The notes under the pieces were generated by a model that worked only from the letters and a program-made list of their open reading frames with translations, had not been told where the DNA came from and did not search any database. Positions 1-7,783 of a stretch of DNA of 64,000 nucleotides are shown in pieces. Position 1 is the first letter of the stretch. The number at the start of each line of letters is the position of its first letter. The position numbers and the translations under genes were made by a program. The stretch is from positions 1,006,695 to 1,070,694 of the forward strand of contig NZ_CP045928.1 of the NCBI RefSeq assembly GCF_009664855.1, given 5' to 3'. This stretch comes from Flavobacterium sp. SLB02 (lineage in GTDB: Bacteria; Bacteroidota; Bacteroidia; Flavobacteriales; Flavobacteriaceae).

Positions 1-83
1 GTTGGAATTGAATAAAATAAAAAATATCTAATTAGCATTTTTTTTTAACTTATTCTTGAATATAAGATTATTCTTAAGTTGTA

Positions 84-158
84 ATTATGTGTTTTTACTT
101 TTAATTCTGGGAGACTTATGTCTTGAACAGCTAATTTTCCTGATAAATCAAGAATAAA
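84..158 (-). pseudogene. Remnant of a second TlpA-like thioredoxin gene (3' end)
   Basis: Read on the minus strand this stretch translates as FILDLSGKLAVQDISLPELK. It aligns with FILDASGKVVAQDLRGPELR at the end of the TlpA-like gene at 451-1617. At DNA level 121-159 differs from the matching stretch of that gene at only about five positions. No open frame or CXXC motif continues upstream, where the homology fades within about 30 bases. I infer a decayed tandem duplicate. Only the last 25 or so codons are recognisable. Confidence 0.55.
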
Positions 159-401
159 AATTAAAGAACATATTTTCTTTACTCTGGCTCACAATTGCTT
201 TTTCAGAAAATAACGTAGCAACTTTAAATATCAGCAGCTCTTGATAAGGCTTTTTAAGCCCGCTAACAGATTTTTTAAATAATACCAAATTTTTATAGTC
301 AGTATTCTTTAGTTTTGAGCATAACGTATTTTTGTCTGCAAAACTAGAGTTACATTTAATTCTGGGTTATTTTCAATTTTGGGATAGATCAAAACAAAAA
401 A

Positions 402-427
402 AAATCTCCTAAGTTTTTAGGAGATTT
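402..427 (-). terminator. Intrinsic terminator of the TlpA-like gene
   Basis: An 11-bp perfect stem (AAATCTCCTAA / TTAGGAGATTT) closes a 4-nt loop. On the minus strand it is followed by a T-rich run (complement of 391-401). It lies 24 bases past the TAA at 451-453, so it terminates the split TlpA-like gene. Confidence 0.85.
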
Positions 428-450
428 TTTGTTTTATTCTGAAATCGGTA

Positions 451-1617
451 TTATTTAGCTAAAAGCTCTAATATTTTTGCTCTCAATTCAGGACCTCTTA
501 AGTCTTGAGCAACTACTTTTCCTGATGCATCAAGAATAAAAGTTGCAGGAATAGATTCTACTCCGTATTGTTTAGCAATTGGCTCTTCCCAAAACTTAAG
601 GTTAGAAACATGAGTCCAGGTTAAACCATCTTTTGCGATAGCTTCTGTCCACTTGCTTTTTTCCTTATCTAATGATACACCAATAATATTTAATCCTTTT
701 GAGTGTAGCTCTTTATAAATCGCTACAACATTAGGGTTTTCTTTTCTACATGGTCCACACCACGAAGCCCAGAAATCTACAATTGTTACTTTGCCTAAAC
801 TTTCTTTAAGCGAAACAACTTTTCCTTCCGGATTAGGAGCTGAAAAATCTGCTCTTCAGTTAGGGCTACCAACAGGAGCTGCTGATGCACCAACTGCAGG
901 TAATTGCGCTTGACCTAGTTTTGTTTTAATTTCTTTTCCAGTAGTACTGTTTTTCAAAGACTCATCCAAAGCATTAAATAAGCTTTCTGTCTTTTTAATA
1001 TCAGCACTTGGGTCAGACACCATACTTTGAATAATCAAAGCAGAGATGTAAGCTTTAGGGTGGCTTTCAGCGTAAGCTAAATATTTCTTTTTAGAGTTAG
1101 CCTGAACTTCAGTTTGTAAAGTCATGTATTGTTTCATCAAACCGTTGATAGTTGCTGTATCCTGAGCTTGTTGAGCTTGTTGCATTTTTTGAGTATTCTT
1201 TTTCTGAAAATCAATTAAACTTTTTTGAGTTTTAGTTAAATCCTCATTAAATTTCACGTACTCGTCATTGTTATAAGTTCCAGAAATTTTAGATTTATGA
1301 ATACTATCTTTATCAATTGCAATAGTAATTTCTCCTGTTTCTAATATAAAAGGGATTGGCCCATTAGCACCTTGAAGAATTAAAGTATGAAAAGCTGGTT
1401 CAGTTACTTTTCCTTTTATTTCGAATTTTCCGTTTTCAACTTTTACTGTATCAAGAGCCACTGCCATTTTAGTAGTTGGGTCCTGACCTTGAAGAATGAT
1501 TGTTTTTCCGTTTTCAATACCTGTTGCAGTTCCTGTAATTAGGTATTCTCCGTCTTTAACTTTACTGCATGAAATAATCGCTACAGAAGCGGTTAGTAAA
1601 AAAAGTATTTTTTTCAT
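451..1617 (-). pseudogene. TlpA-like DUF4369/thioredoxin lipoprotein, interrupted by in-frame TGA
   Basis: This encodes an envelope disulfide reductase of the DUF4369-plus-thioredoxin (TlpA/ResA-like) type common in Bacteroidota. The N-terminus is a lipoprotein signal (MKKILFLLTA, then lipobox IISC with Cys17). A DUF4369-like beta domain follows (about 25-110), then a helical linker. An in-frame TGA at 856-858 ends the first frame after 253 residues (GSPN-stop). The same frame continues without a shift for 134 codons: the thioredoxin fold with active site WCGPC, cis-Pro region SIPATF and a normal TAA at 451. Together they match the family's usual length of about 390 residues. I read this as a recent point nonsense mutation (for example CGA, GGA or TGG to TGA) or a sequencing error. 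A truncated N-terminal product lacks the redox site. Confidence 0.8.
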
Positions 1618-1830
1618 TATAAAAAATTAATTAGTTAATTGATTTGTGCAACAAAAGTATCTAAAAATATAAAACTTAAAGAATTTTGTAACCTAAAATT
1701 TTGTTATAGTTTTTTTTAGCGTAATTCTCATGTAATCAGCGTGTTTGTTGGTCTGATTTGACTCAAAACTCTTAATTATATTATTATTATGAATCTAAAT
1801 AGATAATTTTTTAATTTTTAAGCATAAAAA

Positions 1831-1854
1831 AAGCACTCTGATAAGGGAGTGCTT
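1831..1854 (-). terminator. Intrinsic terminator of the KTSC gene
   Basis: Inverted repeat AAGCACTC / GAGTGCTT with an 8-nt loop. On the minus strand it is followed by a run of T (complement of 1826-1832). It lies just beyond the stop of the gene at 1877-2317. Confidence 0.8.
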
Positions 1855-1876
1855 TTGTAAATATTTAAGTATAAAT

Positions 1877-2317
1877 CTATTCTTGATTTGTTTTCTTTCT
1901 CCAGGTAAAAGAGTTCAGAATGTGTCTTTTTGCGAATCTTCCAGGAGAATCAGCATTTACCATTTTTACATAAGTTGCTTTAGGAACACTAATGTATTCG
2001 TAAACACTTCCGTTAGAAAAATCGATGATTAAACGACCATCAACAAATTTATAATCAGTAATTGATGAAGTTGCGATAGTCTCTGTGTATTCCGGTAAAT
2101 TTGCTTTAATCGTCTCAGGATTAATACTCACCAAAAAGTGATAAGCCTCAATGATAGCCTTACTTTTTTCTTCTGCTTCTTTCAAACCTGCTTCATCACC
2201 TTGAAATTTATCAGGATGAGCTTCTTTCATCGCATTACGATAGATTGTTTTTAAATCTTTTAACTCTGCAGTTTTGTCTACGTTTAGTAACTTGCGGTAT
2301 TCAACTATTTTTTTCAT
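1877..2317 (-). CDS. J-domain and KTSC-domain protein
   Basis: A 146-residue cytoplasmic protein. Residues 5-65 form a J-like helical domain with the diagnostic HPD tripeptide at 34-36 (KEAHPDKF), which in DnaJ proteins stimulates Hsp70 ATPase. Residues 80-140 resemble a KTSC domain: a short beta domain with VYEYISVP and a C-terminal SPGRFAKRHI stretch. Such J/KTSC fusions are common in flavobacteria and their partner is not established. The gene is monocistronic, with a terminator downstream (1831-1854) and a TACCTTTG -7 element about 70 bases upstream. The start is the ATG of MKKIVEYRKL and no better one exists. The domain assignment is firm; the biological role is not known to me. Confidence 0.85.
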   Translation of the reverse strand: MKKIVEYRKLLNVDKTAELKDLKTIYRNAMKEAHPDKFQGDEAGLKEAEEKSKAIIEAYHFLVSINPETIKANLPEYTETIATSSITDYKFVDGRLIIDFSNGSVYEYISVPKATYVKMVNADSPGRFAKRHILNSFTWRKKTNQE

Positions 2318-2384
2318 AAATAAGGTAACTACTTGTCTATTAGTTTGAAATTGAAATTAATTGTTCAAAAAGACAAATTTTTTG

Positions 2385-2392
2385 CAAAGGTA
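2385..2392 (-). promoter_or_regulatory. -7 promoter element for the KTSC gene
   Basis: Minus-strand TACCTTTG matches the Bacteroidota TAnnTTTG -7 consensus. It lies 68 bases before the ATG at 2317. The nearest TTG upstream is 25 bases away, longer than the usual 17-23, so the -33 element is uncertain. Confidence 0.5.
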
Positions 2393-2728
2393 CACTTTTT
2401 TTTAACTTTTTAGTTTTCAAGGAAAAAATATTCGAAAAATATCTAAAAGATTGATTGTGAATAGCTGGATGAAGGTTTTTTGTTTGTATAAAAATAATAA
2501 AGAATTATTTCCCCCTATGCGTTCTAAAAGAAGTTCACTGAACTCCAATTAAAATAAAAGTAAAGTGACCTAACCTTTTGTTATGCCCTCCCAGTACACA
2601 AGGTTTTCTACTTCTATTTGGGGCTCAATAGTTTTTGTGAGATATTTGGTCTTCAAAAATTTGAAAGAGGTTTATTTTTAGCACAGAAAACGCACATTTT
2701 TTTTTAGGAATTTTATAAAAAAAAAATA

Positions 2729-2772
2729 CAAAGTTCACAAAGCGTTGTATTTAACCAACTTTGTGAACTTTG
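2729..2772. repeat. 14-bp perfect hairpin, dispersed-repeat type
   Basis: CAAAGTTCACAAAG (2729-2742) and its exact complement CTTTGTGAACTTTG (2759-2772) form a 14-bp stem with a 16-nt loop. It lies in the 537-base stretch between the genes ending at 1877-2317 and starting at 2855-3106. The surrounding sequence (CTTTGTGTTCTCTGCGG, 2804-2820) resembles the wording around 8410-8480. No T-run follows directly, so this looks more like a palindromic intergenic repeat than a terminator. The rest of 2318-2728 shows nothing coding. Confidence 0.6.
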
Positions 2773-2854
2773 TGCTTTCTTAGGGTAATAATAATTGAAA
2801 TCTTTGTGTTCTCTGCGGTGAAATTCTCATTTCAAAACTTGCTGAAACAAATTT

Positions 2855-3106
2855 TTACTTATCCTCAGGTTTCTGATTTGCCTTATGAAAGTTTTTAGAT
2901 TTCTTTGGGTATTTATCATAACTAATGTCGCTTGGATTTTCGATAACAGATTTTATAGTAATCAATTCCCCTAAAGTATGATTAGCATGAGCGATTTTAT
3001 AATCTAAAAGATATTCACCACAAAAATAATTGTTGTTTTCATCTTTCTCCATGATGCCTGTATAAACTCCTTTTTGCAACATTTTTTCTTGTGAATCTTT
3101 AGACAT
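2855..3106 (-). CDS. Hypothetical protein (83 aa)
   Basis: A small, soluble, charged protein with no signal peptide or membrane segment. It starts MSKDSQEKML and has an acidic, aromatic middle part (NNNYFCGEYLLDY) and a lysine-rich end (KYPKKSKNFHKANQK). I do not recognise a family. The ATG at 3104-3106 is preceded by a TAACTTTG -7 element at 3135-3142, which supports expression. It diverges from the gene at 3195, and the two promoters lie back to back within 50 bases. The length and codon use look like a genuine flavobacterial gene. Confidence 0.65.
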   Translation of the reverse strand: MSKDSQEKMLQKGVYTGIMEKDENNNYFCGEYLLDYKIAHANHTLGELITIKSVIENPSDISYDKYPKKSKNFHKANQKPEDK

Positions 3107-3134
3107 GACTTTTTTTATTTTAAAATTAAAGGTA

Positions 3135-3142
3135 CAAAGTTA
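3135..3142 (-). promoter_or_regulatory. -7 promoter element for the 83-aa gene
   Basis: Minus-strand TAACTTTG fits TAnnTTTG, 29 bases upstream of the ATG at 3106. No good TTG is visible at -33. Confidence 0.45.
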
Positions 3143-3183
3143 ATCAATTTATGTTTGTTTTAGGGAGTTCTTTACAATCTGAG

Positions 3184-3191
3184 TATATTTG
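3184..3191 (+). promoter_or_regulatory. -7 promoter element for the 180-aa gene
   Basis: TATATTTG matches TAnnTTTG exactly and ends only 3 bases before the ATG at 3195. If it is used, the transcript would be almost leaderless. The alternative TTG start at 3189 lies inside the element and is rejected for that reason. Confidence 0.5.
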
Positions 3192-3194
3192 CAC

Positions 3195-3737
3195 ATGCAA
3201 AAAAACTTCAAGCCACATCCTAATTCGTTCAAAAATACATTTTGTGTTTTTCATGAAGTACTTTTAAATGAAATTGAAGGTTTAAAGAAACAGTTTGAAA
3301 GCAAAGCCGGAAGTGCCTATTATTACACCGAAAAGGGAATGTATCGAGTTTCGAATCATTGGGGAAGATTAGCCAACAGTAAATGGCGTTTGGTGGCACG
3401 TGAACCGGAAACCGAATCGAAAACAAAAATAGGTTTTGCCAATTGGAAGGAGTTTTATTCTGATAATGCCCAAGAGAAGCTGTATTATATCGAGGCCGAT
3501 TTTGATAAAAATACCGTAACCTATCAGCACAAGAAGAATCCCAAATATGATGGCAAACCAGTTTTAAGAACCAGTTTTGAGACCACTAAACGAATCAAAC
3601 AAATCCGGAATTTGCAGCAACTAACATCATGGGCGAAACATTTTGATTATGATGATATCGATGATCTAAGAAAGCAAATCATCAACGAACTGATTTACAC
3701 CGATAAAACTTTAGAAGAAATTAAAAGAGAAATATAA
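3195..3737 (+). CDS. Conserved hypothetical protein (180 aa)
   Basis: A soluble alpha/beta protein of 180 residues with no signal peptide or membrane span. It is rich in aromatic and charged residues: GKPVLRTSFETTKRIKQIRN in the middle and DDIDDLRKQIINELIYTDKT near the end. I recognise no enzymatic motif or named domain. The ATG at 3195 was chosen over the upstream TTG because a TATATTTG promoter element ends at 3191. Its TAA overlaps the ATG of the next small gene (TAATG at 3735-3739), so the two are translationally coupled. The second product is a lysine-rich peptide, so the pair may act together. The function is unknown. Confidence 0.7.
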   Translation: MQKNFKPHPNSFKNTFCVFHEVLLNEIEGLKKQFESKAGSAYYYTEKGMYRVSNHWGRLANSKWRLVAREPETESKTKIGFANWKEFYSDNAQEKLYYIEADFDKNTVTYQHKKNPKYDGKPVLRTSFETTKRIKQIRNLQQLTSWAKHFDYDDIDDLRKQIINELIYTDKTLEEIKREI

Positions 3738-3883
3738 TGGGACGCAACAACGAAAGGAATATCAAAAAGCATAACGACAAATTGCACAAAGCCCAAAACA
3801 AAGTAAAACAGGCTGAAATTGCACGTAAAGAAAAATTAAAAGAAATTATTAAGAAGTTCAACGAAGATAAAAAACAAGAATAA
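3737..3883 (+). CDS. Small lysine-rich protein (48 aa)
   Basis: An ORF of 48 codons starts at the ATG of the TAATG overlap with the preceding gene. The product begins MGRNNERNIKKHNDKLHK and is almost entirely charged (Lys, Glu, Asn, Gln). It probably forms one long helix with the repeat KAQNKVKQAEIARKEKLKE. There is no signal peptide or membrane segment. The tight coupling and the absence of AT-rich drift suggest a real gene. It could be a small RNA- or protein-binding partner of the 180-residue protein, but this is inference from charge and position only. Confidence 0.6.
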   Translation: MGRNNERNIKKHNDKLHKAQNKVKQAEIARKEKLKEIIKKFNEDKKQE

Positions 3884-3888
3884 AAAAG

Positions 3889-3951
3889 TTTCAGATTTCA
3901 AGTTTCAGGTTGAACTTTTGCTTAAGGTGACCTGAAACTTGAAATCTGAAA
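3889..3951. repeat. 22-bp perfect inverted repeat
   Basis: The arms at 3889-3910 and 3930-3951 are exact reverse complements over 22 bases, built on the word TTTCAGATTTCAAGTTTCAG, with a 19-nt loop. The element sits directly after the small gene ending at 3883 and 23 bases before the ATG at 3975. As RNA it would form a very stable hairpin. The AAAAAAG before the left arm makes it terminator-like in the minus direction, while on the plus strand no T-run follows. Confidence 0.8.
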
Positions 3952-3974
3952 GTAAAAATAACAAAACATTATAT

Positions 3975-4205
3975 ATGAGTAAATTTGAAGATTTAAAAGT
4001 TAACGTACAGGAAATTATAGATTTAATTGCGGCAAAAAATAACAGAGAAGCCAATAACAAATTGCTTGAAGTAAACGAAACTTTAGACGAAATGCTGGAT
4101 CATGCCGAAGAAGACGAAGATTTAAGAGAAATAAGCAGATATCAGGTTTTATTGAATCAATTACACGTTAAGATTAACGGCGAAGAGCAAGTTGATGGAG
4201 AATAA
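3975..4205 (+). CDS. Small acidic protein (76 aa)
   Basis: A 76-residue, highly acidic helical protein starting MSKFEDLKVNVQEIIDLIAA and containing LDEMLDHAEEDEDLREI. It resembles a short coiled coil. I cannot assign a family. The ATG at 3975 is chosen because a longer frame would begin inside the 22-bp hairpin arm at 3930-3951. Its 3' end overlaps the next gene by 11 bases, so the YchJ-type protein is probably translated from the same message. No membrane or secretion signal is visible. Confidence 0.7.
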   Translation: MSKFEDLKVNVQEIIDLIAAKNNREANNKLLEVNETLDEMLDHAEEDEDLREISRYQVLLNQLHVKINGEEQVDGE

Positions 4206-4575
4206 AAAATGTTATTGCGATACCGGTTTATTGTTTAAAGATTGCTGCGGATTGTATCTTGAAGACAATCAAAAAGGGCCAACGGCTTTGGCTTTGATGC
4301 GTTCAAGATTTTCGGCGTATGCCACTCATAACGCCGATTATCTTTTACAGACTACCTATATTTCTGAACGAAAATATTATTCAAAATCAGAAATTCTAAA
4401 TTGGGCAACAAGCAATAAATGGCAAAAACTGGAGATTTTAAGTTTTACTGAAAACACAGTAGAATTTAAAGCCAATTTTCTCGATTCAAACAATGAGCCG
4501 CAGGTTCATTATGAGTTTTCGACCTTCAGATTCGAAAATAATGCATGGTATTACCTTGATGGAAAGTTTGAATAA
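4195..4575 (+). CDS. YchJ-family (UPF0225) SEC-C motif protein
   Basis: A 126-residue cytoplasmic protein. The N-terminus carries a zinc-type SEC-C motif (CYCDTGLLFKDCCG, residues 6-19), followed by the typical family signature TALALMRSRFSAYATHNADYL. A cystatin-like alpha+beta part with the conserved VEFKANF and WYYLDG follows. This is the layout of UPF0225/YchJ proteins, whose biochemical role remains uncharacterised. The ATG at 4195 overlaps the end of the previous acidic gene by 11 bases, which implies coupling. About 100 noncoding bases follow before the VWA gene. Confidence 0.85.
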   Translation: MENKKCYCDTGLLFKDCCGLYLEDNQKGPTALALMRSRFSAYATHNADYLLQTTYISERKYYSKSEILNWATSNKWQKLEILSFTENTVEFKANFLDSNNEPQVHYEFSTFRFENNAWYYLDGKFE

Positions 4576-4681
4576 TTAGTAGACTTCTTGCCAATTTCGG
4601 CTAATTTTATTGAAATACTTTAACTAAAAATTAATAAACGTTTCTTTTTTCATAATTCTAAAATAGCGTAATTTTAGAATT

Positions 4682-5800
4682 ATGAAAAACGAATTTAAAA
4701 AAGGTTTTTATTTTAAGACGTACGAAGCCCCATTTCAGTCTCCGTTTGAAAAACTTTTTGGCATTTTCAAAGAGCTAATCACCCATACTTCGGGCGATTT
4801 TGATGAAGCTATAGACTGGCTTCGGGAGTTGGACAAAGAATATAAACTGACCGACGAAAACTACACAATCGATGATTTTATCGAAGATTTAAAAAAGAAA
4901 GGTTACATAAAAGACGAGGTTAAAGAAGACGGAACAGGAGGTTTTGCAATCACTGCTAAAACAGAACGTGCCATTCGTCAACAAGCTTTAGATCAAATTT
5001 TCGGAAATTTAAAACGTTCCGGAGCAGGAAATCACAAAACCAAACATGCCGGAAATGGCGATGAACATACCGGAGAATTCCGCGAATTTAATTTTGGAGA
5101 TGGTTTAGAACGTATTTCACTGACCGAAAGTTTGCGAAATGCTCAAATCAACAATGGCGTAGAGAGTTTCATGCTGACCGAAAATGATCTGGTGGTCGAA
5201 GAAACCCAATATAAAGCCCAAATGAGTACGGTGTTAATGATTGACATCAGCCACAGTATGATTTTGTACGGCGAAGACAGAATTACGCCGGCCAAAAAAG
5301 TTGCGATGGCTCTGGCTGAACTAATCACAACTCGTTATCCAAAAGATACGCTGGATATTTTGGTTTTCGGAAACGATGCCTGGGTAATTCCAATCAAGGA
5401 TTTACCGTATTTACAAGTGGGGCCATATCATACAAACACAGTTGCAGGTTTGCAATTGGCAATGGATATTTTGCGCAGAAAACGAAATACCAACAAGCAA
5501 ATTTTCATGATTACCGACGGGAAACCAAGCTGCGTGCGCGAGCGTGACGGTTCATATTATATGAACAGTAACGGACTCGACGAATATATTGTAGAGAAAT
5601 GTTACACCCAGGCGCAGCAAGCTAGAAAATTACATATTCCCATTACAACATTTATGATTGCAAACGATCAGTATTTACAGCGTTTTGTCAATCATTTTAC
5701 CGAAGCCAATCAGGGAAAAGCATTTTATACCGGACTTAAAGGTTTGGGCGAAATGATTTTTGAAGATTATGAGACCAATAGGAAGAAGAGAGTTAGATAG
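4682..5800 (+). CDS. VWA-domain protein, partner of the MoxR-type ATPase
   Basis: A 372-residue cytoplasmic protein. The N-terminal 175 residues are helical and charged. The C-terminal half is a von Willebrand factor A domain with an intact MIDAS metal site: DISHS at 188-192, a central Thr in HTNTVAGL and the later TDGKPS. VWA proteins of this type act with MoxR/ChlI AAA+ ATPases in metal-insertion or chaperone complexes. The next gene, 166 bases downstream on the same strand, is such an ATPase, so the two probably form one machine. There is no signal peptide. The start is the only ATG in a good position. The target is unknown; it is not the cobaltochelatase CobT, which is larger and acidic. 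Confidence 0.85.
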   Translation: MKNEFKKGFYFKTYEAPFQSPFEKLFGIFKELITHTSGDFDEAIDWLRELDKEYKLTDENYTIDDFIEDLKKKGYIKDEVKEDGTGGFAITAKTERAIRQQALDQIFGNLKRSGAGNHKTKHAGNGDEHTGEFREFNFGDGLERISLTESLRNAQINNGVESFMLTENDLVVEETQYKAQMSTVLMIDISHSMILYGEDRITPAKKVAMALAELITTRYPKDTLDILVFGNDAWVIPIKDLPYLQVGPYHTNTVAGLQLAMDILRRKRNTNKQIFMITDGKPSCVRERDGSYYMNSNGLDEYIVEKCYTQAQQARKLHIPITTFMIANDQYLQRFVNHFTEANQGKAFYTGLKGLGEMIFEDYETNRKKRVR

Positions 5801-5907
5801 TTTTCGGTCTTAGTCTGGGTTTGTAGGTTTCTTCGTGAGTGGCATCAAAGCGGATTTTTTATGCAACGCATACTGTAGAGACCAATAGCTCTGCGTCTTT
5901 GCAAAGT

Positions 5908-5928
5908 AATGACACAATATTTGTCATT
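5908..5928. repeat. Short hairpin in the VWA-ATPase leader
   Basis: AATGACA (5908-5914) and TGTCATT (5922-5928) form a 7-bp stem 38 bases before the ATPase start. An A-rich run follows, so on the plus strand it is not a terminator. It may be a weak structure in the message between the paired genes. Confidence 0.35.
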
Positions 5929-5966
5929 AAAAAAAAATAACAACAAAAACATATATTTCAATAAAA

Positions 5967-7430
5967 ATGGAAATAAAAAATATAAACACACTCGGACAAT
6001 TAAAAGCCTCAGGATATAAAAGTATAAGTATCAAAGACGAATTGCGAAATAATCTTCGTGAGAAAATAAAATCGGGGAAACCTGTTTTCGAAGGCGTTCA
6101 TGGTTTTGAAAATACGGTTATTCCAGAATTAGAGCGCGCGATTTTATCTCGTCATAATATCAATTTGTTAGGCCTTCGTGGTCAGGCAAAAACGCGTTTG
6201 GCGCGTAAAATGGTCGAATTATTAGACCAATACATTCCCTTTGTAGAAGGTTCAGAAATCAATGACGATCCGCTTAATCCAATCTCTCGTTTTGCAAAAG
6301 ATTTAATCGATGAAAAAGGCGATGAAACTCCAATTTTGTGGTTGCACAGAAACGAACGTTTCTTTGAAAAATTAGCAACTCCTGATGTTACCGTAGCTGA
6401 TTTAATTGGAGATGTTGACCCTATAAAAGCAGCTAATCTTAAATTATCCTATGCAGATGATCGTGTAATTCACTTTGGGATGATTCCAAGAGCGAATCGT
6501 TGTATTTTTGTAATCAACGAATTACCCGATTTGCAAGCCAGAATTCAGGTAGCATTATTTAATATTTTGCAGGAAGGCGATATCCAAATTAGAGGATTTA
6601 AACTCAGAATGCCACTGGATATGCAATTTATCTTTACCGCAAATCCGGAAGATTATACCAATCGCGGAAGTATTGTAACACCATTAAAAGACAGAATTGG
6701 TTCTCAAATCCTGACGCATTATCCTGAAAGCGTTGCTATTGCCAGAACCATTACAGAACAAGAAGCAAAACTGGACGAAACACAACACAAATTGGTTTAT
6801 GTGCCAAGTCTGGCTAAAGATATCTTAGAGCAAATAAGTTTTGAAGCGCGCGATAGCGAATACATTGATAATAAAAGTGGTGTAAGTGCCAGAATGAGCA
6901 TTACTGCTTTTGAGAATTTAATGAGTACAGCTGAGCGCCGTGCTTTAAAAGCCGGAGTTGATAAAACAACTTTACGTTTGTCTGATTTCATAGGGATTAT
7001 TCCTGCTATTACTGGAAAAGTGGAATTGGTTTATGAAGGAGAGCAGGAGGGAGCTGCCGCAGTGGCACAGAATTTAATTGGATCTGCTATTCGAACTTTA
7101 TTCCCGACACTTTTGCCTAAGATTGAGAAGTTGGAAAAATCTGGAGAGAAAACACCGTATTCTGATTTAATCGAATGGTTTTTTGCTGAAAGTGGTTTCG
7201 AATTATTAGACGATGCTTCAGATAAGGAATATCAGGCGATTTTGGATGAAGTAACTCCATTAGAAACTTTATTGAAAAAATATCAGCCACAATTAGATAA
7301 AAAAGACCAATATTTTTTCAAAGAATTTATTTTATGGGGATTGGTGGAATATAAAAAATTAAGCAAAGATCGCTTTGCACAAGGGCATCAGTTTAAAGAT
7401 ATGTACGGAAGTTATATTAGTAAGTTGTAA
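5967..7430 (+). CDS. MoxR/magnesium-chelatase subunit I-type AAA+ ATPase
   Basis: A 487-residue cytoplasmic AAA+ ATPase. The Walker A is GLRGQAKT at 69-76. The Walker B region reads CIFVINELPDL, with Asn where most AAA+ proteins have Asp. The sensor-1/pre-sensor stretch is MQFIFTANPEDYTNRGSIV and an Arg-rich segment (TPLKDRIGSQI) follows. The C-terminal third is helical, as in ChlI/BchI. It is paired with the VWA gene upstream, the usual arrangement of MoxR-VWA chaperones. No cobalamin or chlorophyll genes are near, so metal chelation of a tetrapyrrole is unlikely. A strong terminator follows at 7455-7486. Confidence 0.88.
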   Translation: MEIKNINTLGQLKASGYKSISIKDELRNNLREKIKSGKPVFEGVHGFENTVIPELERAILSRHNINLLGLRGQAKTRLARKMVELLDQYIPFVEGSEINDDPLNPISRFAKDLIDEKGDETPILWLHRNERFFEKLATPDVTVADLIGDVDPIKAANLKLSYADDRVIHFGMIPRANRCIFVINELPDLQARIQVALFNILQEGDIQIRGFKLRMPLDMQFIFTANPEDYTNRGSIVTPLKDRIGSQILTHYPESVAIARTITEQEAKLDETQHKLVYVPSLAKDILEQISFEARDSEYIDNKSGVSARMSITAFENLMSTAERRALKAGVDKTTLRLSDFIGIIPAITGKVELVYEGEQEGAAAVAQNLIGSAIRTLFPTLLPKIEKLEKSGEKTPYSDLIEWFFAESGFELLDDASDKEYQAILDEVTPLETLLKKYQPQLDKKDQYFFKEFILWGLVEYKKLSKDRFAQGHQFKDMYGSYISKL

Positions 7431-7454
7431 ATTTAAAATTGCGTATTACAAATC

Positions 7455-7486
7455 AAACCCGACAGTTTTTAAAACCTGTCGGGTTT
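7455..7486 (+). terminator. Intrinsic terminator after the AAA+ ATPase
   Basis: A perfect 11-bp stem (AAACCCGACAG / CTGTCGGGTTT) with a 10-nt loop ends in GGGTTTTGTGTTTT. It lies 24 bases after the stop at 7430 and ends the VWA-ATPase operon. The rest of 7487-7783 shows no gene. Confidence 0.88.
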
Positions 7487-7783
7487 TGTGTTTTAGTTTT
7501 CGTACAGTTTGTCATCTTGATGCAGAAGAGATCACACGTAAGTCAATAAAGATTGGCAATTTTATTTCGGAGTTTCTAGTGCCTTCAACTTCGTCTGTTC
7601 ACTATTGCTAGAGTCTTGTTTCAGATAACAAGATTGACTAAAAACTCAGACTGATTAGTGCATGTGTTTTTTGGCTTGCCCAAAGTATTTCTCTTCTTTT
7701 ATTTATTGAAAATAAACCCGTTGCCATTTTTAATTATTCTACCTTGCTGCGTTAGCTGTATTTGCAGTTTTCCCAAAACAAAA

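Noticed and set aside
856..858. Selenocysteine recoding of the TGA in the TlpA-like gene
   Set aside because: The TGA is at a domain linker, not at the redox CXXC. No obvious selenocysteine insertion hairpin is seen directly after it, and the flanking residues do not look like a catalytic site.
7375..7611. 78-codon frame running out of the AAA+ gene
   Set aside because: It starts inside the ATPase coding region in another frame and reads through the terminator hairpin at 7455-7486.
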